A stretch of 64,000 bases of DNA from Auriscalpium vulgare (taxonomy: Eukaryota; Basidiomycota; Agaricomycetes; Russulales; Auriscalpiaceae), in assembly GCA_019915015.1 (NCBI GenBank), contig JAHBBC010000061.1:24109-88108 (forward strand), in the 5' to 3' direction. This document shows, piece by piece, positions 1 through 12,085 of the stretch. The notes under the pieces were generated by a model, which had not been told where the DNA came from, searched no databases, and saw only the letters and a program-made list of their open reading frames with translations. The position numbers were made by a program, and so were the translations under genes. The stretch's first letter is position 1. The number at the start of each line of letters is the position of its first letter.

Positions 1-68
1 TATATTCGGCGCCAGTAAGCGTCCAGCCGTTGAGCTTGGAGTCGAGCGCTTACATTGCCCTGGGTAAA

Positions 69-248
69 TTATGGCCGCCCGCAGCATGGAATGTTCAGGT
101 CGCACAGACACCCTGGCCCGCGGCAGTTCCACGAGTCGCTGAGCGGGGTCAGGGTGCTGGGAACGCGCTGCGGGATGAAATCCGCGGGTATGCCAGCGTT
201 GGCGGAAAGTGCCGCAGCGAGAGCAGTGAGGACAAATGTGAGTTTCAT
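69..248 (-). CDS. small secreted cysteine-rich protein A (59 aa)
   Basis: This is an intronless reading frame of 59 codons starting at ATG 248-246 and ending at TAA 71-69. Residues 1-18 form a hydrophobic signal-peptide-like stretch (MKLTFVLTALAAALSANA). The mature part is only about 40 residues and ends with five cysteines (C42, C47, C49, C55, C56, the last two adjacent as PCC). The gene at 1139-1339 on the same strand matches it in signal peptide, in the pattern AG-x-P-x-D-F/Y-IP followed by VP-x-TL-x-P, and in the PCC end, so the two are tandem paralogues. Function is unknown; small secreted Cys-rich proteins of fungi are often effectors or cell-surface peptides, which here is only inference. 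Confidence 0.6.
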   Translation of the reverse strand: MKLTFVLTALAAALSANAGIPADFIPQRVPSTLTPLSDSWNCRGPGCLCDLNIPCCGRP

Positions 249-1138
249 GGCACTCGTGTTGGGTGGTCTGACTTCTGGTTGTGTGGTGCAGATGCTGCCT
301 AGCTGTTGACGGCGGCCGTTTTTATCTTGTCTGCAGGCTTGCTGTGCTTATGGACTTCGTCAGGCGTGGACAGTCGCCATTGTATGTCTTCTCTCCCATT
401 CAATCGAGTTCACTGCCTCGTCATCGGGACATTCATTCCGAGATATCATAGGGAACGCTCTTTCTACCCTCCGGAGCCCATGTGACGACGAAGGTAGACC
501 TGCGGAAACGTTGCGGAGCTATGGAAGCTGTGCCGCTTGTGATTGACAGGACTCTAATAGTATGTTTGTCAACGCAGCAGTGCGATGTGTGCAATAGGTA
601 CCGAGACACGGAGACAGCTTGGGCACACAGGGACAAGTGCTGGTCAGGCTTCGCTGAGGTCCGTGCTAGTCGTGTGGGCTATGCGTATGTGAGTTTCAAT
701 TGATGCATCCAACCGTAACATCCTTGGATCTTACCCGTCTAGGTATCTCAGATTGTATCCGCTTCGAAAGGCTCGAGTAGCTCAGCGTCGCGCAATTGCG
801 TTCGTCTCGCGCAGCGATCGGCATATCGCAGTCGAGTGGATACTACAGGCATATAACATCTGATTGCGACACGAGAGCGAACTCAATCATACACGCCAAA
901 CAAAAATATCTGCCGGCCTCCAACGTCCTTACAATCTCCCACAAGACAACGTAACAATTCAGCATCTGGGGCGTGCAACCTACGTCCGGTGAGAATCAAT
1001 CAGCACTGTCCAGGCCCCGAGCTTACCACAGACACCACGACAAAGGCGCGCCCCCTTCACGAGGCATTCAGCTGCAGACGCAGATCTAGAAATAGGGACA
1101 GCCGATCAGCCTCGAGCTTCCACGTGCATGTAGATCGC
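249..1138. other. intergenic region between the two secreted-protein genes
   Basis: The roughly 890 bp hold the upstream region of protein A and the 3' side of protein B. Short open frames occur in both directions, but none shows a recognisable domain or a conserved counterpart. No RNA gene or repeat was seen. Confidence 0.4.
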
Positions 1139-1339
1139 TCACCCTCCATACCAGCAGGGCCAGTTGCAGCACGGCATCCTGCTGTCACAGTAGGAGCCGC
1201 GCCACACGCAGGGCCGTGCCTCGTCGGCGGGGTCGTTAGGCCTCAGGGTACGCGGGACGTGCGGGATGTAGTCGTCCGGCGAGCCTGCGGAGGCGGTGAG
1301 AGCGGCAGAGAGGGCAACAAAGAGGTAAGTGAGCTTCAT
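1139..1339 (-). CDS. small secreted cysteine-rich protein B (66 aa)
   Basis: Intronless frame of 66 codons from ATG 1339-1337. A longer frame continues upstream, but this ATG is preferred because it begins a signal peptide (MKLTYLFVALSAALTASA) aligned residue for residue with protein A. The mature part carries C44, C51, C57, C58 and C62, ending PCCNWPCWYGG, with aromatic residues among the cysteines. A TATA-like element lies about 60 bp upstream of the ATG. It is a tandem paralogue of the gene at 69-248, with seven more residues and different cysteine spacing. It is probably secreted; the function is not recognisable. Confidence 0.65.
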   Translation of the reverse strand: MKLTYLFVALSAALTASAGSPDDYIPHVPRTLRPNDPADEARPCVWRGSYCDSRMPCCNWPCWYGG

Positions 1340-1979
1340 GCTGTGATGCGGGTAGAAACGAGTGCAGACACCGGACTCTGTGCACTCTGAGAATGAGGGC
1401 CTTTTATGCTGGATGACGCCTGGATAAACTTGCCTACTTCCATGCAAGTTGCCGCTGCTATGTCAAAGATGGCTGTGGGCCGCAGGACGCTTGCCGACAA
1501 TGGTCAACATCTCCGAGGAAGCTTCACGTACTGAGAATAATCTACTTGCCGAACGAAGTACATGTGTTCGTGATACAGTTGTGGGGAGCGGAAATGTCGC
1601 GGAAAGACTGATAATAACGTGCAGTGCTGCCCGTGATGTCAGGGACGCCCGTGGACTACAAAGTACAATTTTAGCCTTTCCAGAGTAGCCGAGCAGTTGA
1701 CCATGTGAGAAGATATACTGCACTCTGCTAAGGGTTGATTTTTCGAGATGGAACGGCTTGCTGGCATAAGTAGGTCATCCGAGGAACTCCAATTGATGGC
1801 CTGTTCTCCGTTGTTGAAACCAACGAGATAGCATTGATCATGTGTGACTCGCACAGTCAAATAAAGGGCCTACATGCTATGTAAGAGAGAACACAAGGAT
1901 GGATCCCCAAATCAATCGGAATATCCATCCCGATAGTGTGACAGCGAGGCGCAGCGCTACTGTCAGTAGCGTAGCGAAA
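1340..1979. other. intergenic region upstream of secreted protein B
   Basis: Apart from the TATA-like element near 1400, no coding region or repeat could be supported here. Its right part is the 3' flank of the P-type ATPase gene. Confidence 0.4.
1400..1408 (-). promoter_or_regulatory. TATA-like element of secreted protein B
   Basis: On the minus strand the sequence reads CATAAAAGG, 61 bp upstream of the ATG of the 66-residue secreted protein. Position and sequence suit a fungal core promoter; there is no experimental support. Confidence 0.35.
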
Positions 1980-4900
1980 TCACCGCCTCAACAACCACAT
2001 GCTCCAAGCAATCAGCACCACAGGAACAACAGAAACCACCTCACCTAGACCTGCGTACTCCGGCGCAATCCGCACACGCACGAGCGCGCCGGCAGCCAAG
2101 AGCACCGCGAGCAAGTTGTATAGGAACGACCATGCAAAGTTCACCATGATGCGCCGCACGGCACCCTGCGAGACGTCGAACACCACGCGCAGGCAGCGCG
2201 CGAGATCCGCGGACGCGTCGAGGTCCACGACGACGACGTCTGCGGCGCTCAGCGCAATGTCGCTGCCGGAGCTCAGTGACACGCCGACGTCCGCCTGCGC
2301 CAGCGCGAGGCAGTCGTTCGTCCCGTCGCCGACGAACAGCACCTTCGGCCGCCCGTCGCGCGCTTGCAGCTCGCGCACCCGCGCCAGCTTCGTCTCTGGC
2401 AGGCAGCCGCCCACCGCGTGCTCGGCGGGGATGCCCAGCGCGGCTGCAGTGGCACTCACGGCGCGCTGGTGGTCTCCGCTCACAATGTGGACTTCGCAGC
2501 CGCGCTCGCGGAGCAGCTGTACGGCCGCTGGGGCACTGGGCCTGACGGAGTCGGCGAGTCCAAAGGCCGCAATGAGCTCTGTTCCGGAGGTCACAGCGAA
2601 GAGGGTGAGGGACTTCTCTTCCATTTGACGGATGGATGGGTGGTCATGCAGCCCGAGCCACGAGGGACTTCCGCCACGCCAGTGCCTGCCTTTGTCCCAT
2701 GCTTCCATACCTAGGCCGGGCACCGACTTGTTGTCCAGGGGCATCGGTAGAGCGTCTGGATATGTGACTGCCAGAAACTCGCTGATGGCCTGCGCCACGG
2801 GATGCCGGCTACCGGCGACGAGGCCCAGCATCGCACCGATAGTGCTCTCGCGCACGACGTGGGACCCAGTAACACTGAGCTTCCCTCGCGTTAGCGTTCC
2901 TGTCTTGTCAAACACGGCAATGCGCGTGTCCTTGATATGCTGAACGGGATTTACAGACTGCCAAGCACATGTTAATGGAGAGATAGGAAGCAGAGCAGAG
3001 AGCACACCTTAAAGAGCACCCCTTCCTTTGCAGCGACGGCGGCAGAGATGACCACGACCATAGGTACGCAGAGGACGAGAGCGCACGGGCAGGAAATGAC
3101 GAGCACCGAGATGGCGTATTTCAGCGCGGTGACCCCAGCGACGCTTGAACTCTGATGTCGCACGCAGACGCCCACGATCATCCAGACAACAAACACGATT
3201 ATCGCCACGGTGATGATGATCGGGGCCAGGTACGATGCAGCTTTATCGGCAAGGTCCTGGACAGGGAGGCGCGACTCCTGCACCTGGCTAACCAGTCGGC
3301 CAATGTCCGAGATGGTGTTGTCCGCAGGGGCGCGGTCGACCGACATGTCGAGCACGCCGCTCAAGTTCAGCGTGCCAGCGGTCAATTTCGCGCCTGGGCC
3401 CTTTGCCACAGGGACGCTCTCGCCTGTGATCGTCGACTCGTCGACCTGGCTAGTGCCGCGGACGACGGTACCGTCCGTCGGTACAACCGAGTCCATAGCC
3501 ACGCGCAGCACATCCCCACAGTGCACGAGCTCCGCCGGGACCGCCGAGGCCACGGCCTTGTCCACATCGACGAGCTGCACGCTGTCCACCTGGAGCGTCC
3601 GCACGTCGTCGAGGGCCGACGTCGCGCGCCTGCGCGCATAGGCGGAGATCAGGCGCCCCAGCGTGATGAGAGTGATGAGCAGCGCGGGTGTCTCGAAGAA
3701 CGGCGTGGCGAATTCGGCGCCCGCGACTTGCGTGATGTAGGCGACGGTCGAGAATATGAAGGCGATGGACGAGCTGAGTACAACCAGCAAATCCATGTCG
3801 AGGATGTGCTGGAGGAAGAGCGCGCGCAGCGCGGATGAATAGAGCGGTGCGGCGACGTAACCCAGTATGACTGCCGAAAGGGCCAGCGAACAGCCGCCAT
3901 AGACGGCAGGGTGTGGTGGCAGCGGCGCCCATGCGAATACAAGAACGGGAATGCAGAGCGTGGCGGAGAGGATGGTGCGGTGCAACAGAGCGAACAGCTC
4001 GGTCGACGCTTGCGCGCTGGCCGTTTGCTTCGGAGTAGGCACGAAGTTGCCGTCCCACGGCCCGAACGCGGCGAGGACCTCGCGCGGTTGCAACAAATCA
4101 GCGTCATATTCCACGTCGAGGACGGTGGTTCCACGCTCCTGCTGTACGCGCTGCACGCATATGCCTGCTGGTAGCCCCCTCTCCTCGTAGGCGCTGGAAG
4201 CGACGCGGACACGCATGTTTCTGCTGCGCGCGCCCACGGCGTGGTCCTCGCGGACAATACAGGCGAAGCCTGTCAGCTCCGTGGCGCGACGAGCGATGTC
4301 TGGCGGAAGCACGAGCCCCTCCGTGTAGCTGAGGGCAGCTGTACCGGCAAGGGCGTTCACCTTGACGTCACGGACTGAGGGTAGCGTGAGAAGAGCGCGT
4401 GTCAGTTTGCCGGCGCACGAAGGGCAGTCCATACCCTGGACGGAGAGGAGGAGCGTGCGCGTATGCGAACCGCCGAGTTCAGCGTTGGGCAGACCGCGTG
4501 CAGTAGGAGCAATTGGGTGCGCTGCACGCTCCTTGCGCTTCTCCTGCTGGACGGAAGAGCGATGGTGATGGTGGACGGCACCTCGCGACTTGATGCGCCA
4601 GTCAACAATGCAGCAGCAGGCGGCCTCGAAGAAGCGGCCGAACGTGCTCCCCAACCCGCACTTTCCGTGGTCGTGGCCCTGCGTGTGCTTGTGCGCGCGC
4701 CGGCGACCTTTGTCTGCGGGGCGATGGTGATGTGCACGCGTATCGGTCTGCGCTGCGGCGGCTTGGCGGACGACGCGCCGACGGACGACCGGGTGACTGG
4801 TGCAGCAGGCATCCGTTTCTAGAGGGACGGATAAGCGCAAGTCAAATTGGCACGAGGAAGGGTGGATGCCTACCATTTGTCGGGATCGCCGCGGGGGCCC

Positions 4901-5471
4901 CGCTGTCCGGCGACGAGCGTGCTGAGGGACCACAGCACGAGTCGCAGTCCTTCTCGGCTTCAGAGCTCGTGTGGGACCCACAATCAGAGCAGCACTCGTC
5001 TTTGACGTCCAAGACGTCGGTGTCTGCGTCCGCCTTGCCCTTGGGTGTCACCTCAGTGTTTGAGGGCTCTGTGCAGCAGGCGTCATAGCATCCGTTATCG
5101 CCCATGGGAGCGTCAGACTCGCAGTCTGCGCAACAGGAATCCTCGAGGTCATCCGCGCAGCAGCTGTCTACTAGAGCACGCCGTTAGATGTTATCACCGT
5201 ACAAGCCCGTGGTCGACGCACCTGGTAAACTGGGGCTCCCCGGTGCGCAGCAGCTCGAGCTTGCGCTCGCTCGCTGGCATCCTCCCTGGCCGTCTGGGAT
5301 GCACTCCCCCACAACGATAGCCACGTCACCCTCTGTGTCCGCGCCTGCTTCACAGCACCCGTCGCCGCACCCGGTCCCGTCCTGTCTCTCTTGTTGCGTT
5401 GTCTTCATAACGTCAGCGTTTCGCCCGTCTTGACTTCCTGTGGGTGAGGGAGACATGACGGATGTAGTCAA
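1980..5471 (-). CDS. heavy-metal P1B-type ATPase with Cys-rich N-terminus
   Basis: Membrane pump that moves heavy-metal ions, probably Cu or Cd, at the cost of ATP. Exons 5471-5222, 5170-4874, 4818-3008 and 2957-1980 join in frame to about 1,111 aa; all three introns (51, 55 and 50 bp) are GT-AG. Residues 1-300 are rich in Cys and His, with about nine CC or CCC clusters and short His tracts. A heavy-metal-associated domain follows (GMDCPSC near 312-317), then TGES, the intramembrane CPC motif (SCPCALVL, around 755), DKTGTLT near 803, the P1B-type HP pair in GSRHPVA, and GDGTND near 996. CPC with HP defines the P1B class. The long Cys-rich tail resembles yeast Pca1 and Aspergillus CrpA, which export Cd or Cu. 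The metal specificity is inferred. Confidence 0.88.
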
Positions 5472-6560
5472 GATGGGAAGGTGCGGATGTGGTAGGCAGC
5501 AAGGCCCAGAGGGGTGGTGTGCCGGGGGCTAGCCTCATGTCCAATGCCGCCGAAAGGCGCGCTGAGGGCGTCTATGGCCCCGAGCCGCCGGGAGACACTG
5601 TATGCACGTATTAATATTATCACCCCACCGCACTGCCCGACTCTGAGACGTCCAACAGCAGCGGTCTGCCCCCTTAACAAGGCTACCGGAATCACCGCCT
5701 ATTCCGCCCTCGACGTGCGCGATGCACATCGACTGTGAGCCCAGACAAGGGCTCTAGCTCGGCGCCATACGCTTCGCACCAACGTCTCGCTCTTGACTAA
5801 TCAAGGCAACTACGCAAACAACGCGAGTGGTAGGCGCGAACGTGGCAGCACTGGCGCGGTCAATCTCTCTACAGATATCAATCCAGGCAACTAGGCGTCG
5901 TTGATCAGCATGGGTCAAAAGTTAAGTATGAGAAGACGAGGCACGCACCATGTGCCATATGCGCCGCTTTCTTGCTCATGAAGAGTAGCAGCAGGTCTTA
6001 GCGACCTTGCGCACACTCGCCGGCCCACGAACCAATGCGACGGCCGACGAGGAATCGGTGACCGGTGACGAGCGCGAGCGGACCGATTAACCACCCAAAG
6101 TCGCGACTAACGTCCGCATTCTATGCAACACGCCGGCTTCGAGGGTAAGATGACTTTGTGATCGTCAGCGGATGAATTCTTTCCAGAGTTGAGACCTACT
6201 ACGCACTGCTCGCGCCTGCGGCCTCCCTCACAATCTAGCCTTTTAGCTACAACACAAAAATAGCACCTTTCACTCCATAGACTATCATCGCGGGCTGAGA
6301 ATGTGGCATACGACGGCGGCGGGCGGGAACCTGGCGCCGAAAGGGATTGGGGGACCCTAGCAGACGGAACTGGTCACGGTGCACTGCGTGCGGTGGTAAA
6401 GCAGGACGAGCGCGTGTTGCGAGGTGGTTGCAGGGCTCCGACCGCGTTGTAGGCAGGAAATATGTAGCAATGGGGAAAACAAAAACTTCGGAAAAGGGCC
6501 GCAGCGAGCGCTGCGTTCTCACAGGTTCTCACGGTGTCTCCCACCGCATTAAGTAAGCCC
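5472..6560. other. intergenic region upstream of the metal ATPase
   Basis: This is about 1.1 kb of promoter and spacer sequence. Short open frames occur but show no domain or long conserved stretch. I could not identify a metal-response element with confidence. Confidence 0.4.
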
Positions 6561-6589
6561 GCTGCGAAGCCAGCGCGCGTTCTGGGCGT

Positions 6590-7735
6590 CCAATTCCTTC
6601 CAGAGCGAATATTGCAAGCGCACCCGCACACTCTGTATCGCGACAGACCTGTCCAGCTCAGGTCAACGAAAAGAAATACATCCTCCGGGCGGCTGGTAAT
6701 CCCGCTCGGTCACGCCGAACGGCAGGTTGCGCGGGGGACCGTAGAATTTGCGCGGCGGATGTGCTTGTATGATACGGGCGACCGCATGTTTCGAATCGAA
6801 TTCTAGCACACTATCCAAGACGAAAAGGTTAGGATTCAAGCGTTCAAGGGTACTGTGAGGTGAGAAGCGTCTTACCGGGATAGTGTAGGTATGAGCTCTA
6901 CATCGTCGAGCGCGCAGAGGCAGGTGCTGAGTGCATCGCAGACGGAGGTCGACAGCGGCCGAGGTGCGAAATGGGGAATGAGGCGGGAATGATATCGTGC
7001 ACGGGCTGCAGAAAATCGTAGAGACGACGTGATCGGAGGGTGAAGAACGGAGGAGCTGAAAAGATGATAAGCTAGCACAAGGTAGGTAGGTATAAAGATC
7101 AACTCACCAGTCGCGACCTTATCGATACCACGACGATGGATTACGACCGTCCTCTCGTTTCGCTTTGACAGGAAGTGTGTGTTAGATGTGATGAAACTGG
7201 GGTACAGTAGAATAGGGCGCAGACGTAGGATAATAGTCAGAGGCCAGCAGGCAGGCGGCGGTAGCGAGACTTCGCACTCCGAGTTTATAACACACCACAC
7301 TGCCTGGTCGCGACTCGTGAGCTCGAGTGCGCACGCTAACGCTCACCGGCACCGATACATCCCTACTCCAACAGATCGCAACACGGCAACTCGGACGGCC
7401 AACCGATCCCAGCTGCGGACAACGATGAGCGGACGCGAGACTATTACGCGAGCGAGTCGACAGGGTATCGTATCGACGACTCACTTGAGTAGCTTGGCGC
7501 GCCCGTCATTCACCATGGTGTGAGATACGAGGTGTGCAACCGCTTGCTATATATTCTTGTCTTGGTGCCGATCGCTGACGCGTGCCCTTCGTTAGCTACA
7601 GAGAACGAGCTGTAGTCAGATGGCGCACCGACATCATCTACCCCACAGGCGAGAAGCTGCTGCGCGCGCATGCGACAAGGGCTCTCGCGGCCGAATCCTT
7701 ACGTCGTGCGGCGACTCTCCTGCGGACGTAGCGCC
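6590..7735. repeat. degenerate repeat unit, copy 1
   Basis: Direct repeat of the unit at 10690-12085. Shared landmarks in the same order are the phrase AATTCCTTCCAGAGCGAAT near 6590, GTGCTTGTATGATACGGGC near 6760, GAGAAGCGTCTTACCGGGA near 6863, GAGGTCGACAGCGGCCGAGG near 6945, and GCATGCGACAAGGGCTCTCG near 7668. On the minus strand parts read as protein-like, for example PPITSSLRFSAARARYHSR and AHPP-x-K, but frames are broken, so this is likely a decayed gene or element. Similarity is judged by eye. The family was not recognised. Confidence 0.6.
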
Positions 7736-7978
7736 CTACTAGACCGCCTCTTAGCATCGCTGTCTTTGACTTGCTCGCTCACAGGTCCCAACGCGTCGCC
7801 CTTGCCCTGCGCTATCCTGACCAGGACCGGACAAAAGTATAAACGTGCTTAGGAACTGAGACTTGGTTTCGTCGTTTGACCTTGAGCCTGCGGCGCTGCC
7901 GGATAGAGAGAAATGCGGCGCAGATCAGGCGCAAAAGCGAAGCCGCAAAGTGGATAATTGCCGGATATGGAAAGCACG

Positions 7979-8215
7979 AGCCTTCGACTTGCGACTTGCG
8001 ACTTGGCAATTGGCACATCGACTTCGGCTTACAGCTTGCGCCGTCGGCATTGCGCACACGGCGGCATTCGCCATTCGGGCTCCCGGACACCCACCCCGCT
8101 CCCCCGCTTGGATCCCGTTGGATCCTGTTGCCCCGCTCCCCCGCTGCTCCCGCTCCCCCGCGGGCCGCTACCCCGCTCCCCTGCTGCCACCCCGGTATCT
8201 TTTCCGTCTCAGAGG
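7979..8215. repeat. short tandem and low-complexity tract
   Basis: Between 7983 and 8006 the unit CGACTTG recurs as CGACTTGCGACTTGCGACTTGG. From about 8095 to 8190 the strand is built of repeated CCCCGCTCCCC words. It is simple-sequence DNA between the repeat copies with no supported gene. Confidence 0.5.
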
Positions 8216-8929
8216 GCCAATTCCCTCACTCCGTGGCCTCGGGTTGGAACAAAACGTACCGGATAATCGTGCCCCTCGTGTACCAGCCCTGAGCAGATGA
8301 TTATTTCCAATTATTTTTCACCAGTTTTCTCGGCGTGGCTGTGCCCTAGTGCAAAAGCTGTATGCGAGTTGCGAAAGTCGATAGCCGAAGTCAAAGGCGT
8401 TGGGTGACTTGGGTCTTCTTCGATATTACCATAAAAGGTGGAATTGGGGTCAAAGTTGAAGTCTAAGAACATTGCTCAAAGTGCAAACATCAAGTTCGCG
8501 AAGCCCTAAATAATTTTGTCCGCTGGCGCCCCTCATACTGCGCCCGCCGCCCTCCGGCCCAGCAAGAACGAACATGGGCCACCCTTCCTGCGCATGGCCG
8601 CTTGACGCCAAGCTCGCTCTGCCGTTCCTCTGCAACCTTCTGCAACCGCGCTCGCCCATCGCGCATCAAGTTTCAAACCCGCACTCGCGCCACCTTCGAG
8701 AGACTCGTGCGGAACGAAGACAGGGTACGGGTGGCCGAATTGCTTTCAGACAACGGCCGGCTACCAGTGCGTGACGATTTTTGCCCTGTCCACATAGTAA
8801 GTACTAGCTAATGGCCAGGGCATCTCGCGCCTCGCGGCTCGTGTAACAAGGCTCAACGTTCTCAAGCTCGACAGTCAGGATCCCCCGCCAGCCGAGAGTC
8901 GCCTGAGCAATCCGCTCAGTCCACCAGGC

Positions 8930-9880
8930 CTACCCACGGAGCGCTCCTCGCGGCCTCTCCACAACCTCTATCTTTGCGGCGTGTCTCGGGGCCCACATCT
9001 TCGTGAGCCTCCCCGCTAGGAGCGAATTTTGATTGCAAATTTTGTATGTACACGATGCAATAAGTAGCTAGCACAATAGAATCTCGGTGCGACCTCTGAT
9101 GTTTAGCCCCAACGCACCTTCTCCGCATCCGGGAATGAATATAGCGCTTCGTTCGGGCGCATTCACTTGCGACGACCTCTATGTGCACCGTGTACGCCCG
9201 ATCAGCTTAGATGAACGAAAGGATGGATCTTTACGCGTCGGAATCACCACCGGGTGTAGGTCTCTGGCTGTATCCCGCTCGGCCACGCCGGCTACTGGTC
9301 GTAGCGGTGCTTGGGACGTCCCTGCGGTGCTTGCGTCCCACACAGAGCGTCATGGCAGCTGAAACGGGAGTCCTGACATCCCGAGGCGAATGTCTAGTAG
9401 CCCGGCCCGCGATTGCGCATATGACGCTGACGGCGGAGGTAGGGCGTAGCCCTTGTCGATCGAGGTCGAGGTGTCGACATACTGTTGAGCGTGGGTTGCC
9501 GCCGAAGATGGTGGGGCGGTGTGCATGTGAGATATCGACGCTATGTAGAGACGAGGCATTGTGAATTCATATAAGCTTGGCTATAGTCTTACCAGACTGA
9601 GAGTGTGCAGGTCGATAGAGTCGACCGCGCAAAGCGCATCGCTGAGGGAGGGTCGACAGCGGCCGAGGCTGGGAAGAGGAGCGACGAGGCGATTGCATGG
9701 CGCACAGGCGGCGAGAAACTGTAGCCTGACGGCGACCTGATGCGAGGATTGCGACTATAGGAGGAGCTGAAGAGGACGGTGAGCTAGTGCGCACGGTAGA
9801 TAGCTCACGACGGACATGAAGTTGGGCGGTGGAAGGCGGGTCATCGGCGGCAGACTTGGTTGTGCTCTGCATGCGCGTGT
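8930..9880. repeat. degenerate repeat unit, copy 2 (most diverged)
   Basis: It lies between copies 1 and 3 in the same orientation. Matching landmarks with copy 3 include CTCTCCACAACCTC near 8955 (10530 in copy 3), the region around TGTACACGATGCAATA near 9048, the segment GGATCTTTACGCGTC near 9225, and CTCGGCCACGCCGGCTACT near 9280. Near 9650 it shares GGTCGACAGCGGCCGAGG with copies 1 and 3. Many substitutions and small indels break all frames. Bounds are approximate. Confidence 0.5.
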
Positions 9881-10519
9881 GCTGGCCTCCCGGATGAGAA
9901 TACCGGTGGAGAACTACCGAGCTGAAGTGAGAGTCGTCGAAGGGTCGGTCGGCGTCGAATGGTGGGGAAGCGTGCAGGAGGACGCGCAGTTGCGTTGTTT
10001 GGCTGAGTGAGCGAGTCGCGCCGTCGGCTCATGGCCGCCTGTCGATCGTTCGCTCCCGGCAGTCCCTTGATCTTATGCTGCGTTCGTCGGACTCGGTCGT
10101 ATGCAACACCCTCGTACACCATCATGCGCAACAGGCATCAAGACCATGTTCACGCCGCCATTGTACAGCTCGGGCGTCCCGAAGATCTCGAATGGCGTTC
10201 ATAACGGCCATCTGCAGAGGGCGTAAAGATCAGTGCCACGTCGGCTCTCCATGTTGTGAGTCTCTCTGAGCTGGGCACGCCGTATTCACTCACGATCTAC
10301 GTCTAGAGCATGCATACCACGCGCGCAAGCGAATTCTCAAGATGGAGAGCTTCAGGATCACCAGGTCGTCGTGCGCGCTTCGGGGCTCACAACACGGCCT
10401 CAACCTCAACCTCAAGCTCGCCAGACAGGCGGGACTCCCCGGCCGCCCGCAACCTGCTGAAACGACAAAGCCTAGCGACGGATCTCGCGTGTTCGTCGTC
10501 CTCGTGGCGCCGCCTTGAT

Positions 10520-12085
10520 ATCCCCTCCCCACAACCTCCGTCTTTGCTGCATCTTTGGTGGGCCCCCTTCTTCGCATGTTCTGGGATCTTCCTGGTACTA
10601 CTTATCACGATCGGGTCTCATTTCAAATGTTGTATATATGGCTACGTGTACACGATACAATCATATTTAATAAAAACTTACTTTTGGCTTCCGCGGCGCC
10701 CCACAACTAGTCCTCCGACTCCCAGCCTCTCGCCACTTGCGAACGCGTTTCTTCGCATCCGATTCCTTCCAGAACGAATGTTTTCAAGCCTGCCCACATC
10801 CTGTGCACGGACCTGTCCAGCATAGATCATAAAAGAAAACGGATCCTTACGCATCAAAGTCATCGCCGGGCATAGCTCTCCAGCGGGCAGTGATCATCCT
10901 GCTCGGTCACGCCAGCTACTAGTCTTCACCGGCATAGGGTACGCACCCGCGCTGCTTGCATCCCATTCATAGCGTCACGGCGGCATGCGACTCGAGATGC
11001 CCGGAGGCGCACTATGGCATGGGTCGCGCAGTGTACCGCTACTGCGCGCAGACGAGCCGTTCGAGTTCGAGGCCGTCAACATACGGGCCGCCAGAATCTG
11101 GAAAAAAACGGCGTGTTGAGCGCAGATTGCGCGAAAGGCGGTAGAGTTTGCACGGCGGGTGTGCTTGTATGATACGGGCCGCCGAGCATTCGATTTTGAT
11201 CATGCTACGCAAGACGAAGCTATTAGAGCTCGAGCTATCAAGAGCACGGTGAGACGAGAAGCGTCTTACCGGGACAATAACATGAGTATCAGTTCTACAT
11301 CGTCCAGCGCTCATAGGCAGGTGAGTTCATCGCGGACGGAGGTCGACAGCGGCCGAGGTTCGAAATGGGGAATGAGGCGGGCATGATATCGTGCACGGGC
11401 AGCGGGAAATCGTAGAGACGACGTGATCGGAGGGTCGAGAACTGAAGAGAAGCCGAAAATATGTTGAGCTCGCATGGTAGGTATAAAGATCAGCTCACGA
11501 CTCACGACGTATCGATACCACCAGGTCGATGGAATTGGGCTGTCCTCTCTTCTCACTTGGAGTGCGCTGCGCATGTCCGATGTGATGAAAGTGGGAGACG
11601 GGAGGGGTACGCACTCTACCACATCGTGACTGCCTGGTCGACACGCACTGATCGTGAGCTCGAGTGCACACGCTGACGGTCGCTCACGGCACCGATACTT
11701 TTCTACACTGACAGACGGCGACACAGCGAAGGATTTCTTGACATCCCAGCTGCAGACAGTGATGAGCGGACGCATGACTATGGTTCGAGAGAGCCGACGC
11801 AGCCACCAGGCTTTCGACGACTCGCCTAGCTTGGCGCGCCCGGGCCCGTCATTCACCACGGTGTAAGATACGAGGTGTGCACCGCTTGCTCTTCTTGTAG
11901 CATCGGCCGATCGCTGACGCGTGCCCTTGGTTAGCTGCAGAGAAAGCCAGGCGGTGTAGCCAGGTGACGCACCGACATTATCCACAGGTACTCCTCCGAA
12001 GCCCAGACCGAGACGCTGCTGCGCGCGCATGCGACAAGGGCTCTCGCGGGTGAAGCCCTATGGCGTGCGGCACCTCTCCTGGCGA
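10520..12085. repeat. degenerate repeat unit, copy 3
   Basis: This is the longest copy. Its 11120-12085 part is collinear with 6730-7735 and its 10520-11010 part is collinear with 8940-9400. Minus-strand translation gives the protein-like tract DPPITSSLRFPAARARYHAR, matching copy 1, and RIIQAHPPCKLYR, but no intact gene could be assembled. Three same-direction copies at roughly 2 kb spacing suggest segmental tandem duplication of one ancestral gene or element, now decaying. Confidence 0.55.

Noticed and set aside
433..703. Overlapping open frames between the two secreted-protein genes
   Set aside because: No signal peptide, domain or conserved paralogue was seen; they look like chance frames.
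6590..12085. Treating the triplicated unit as a known LTR retrotransposon or LINE
   Set aside because: No reverse transcriptase, integrase or gag motifs, long terminal repeats or poly-A tails were seen.
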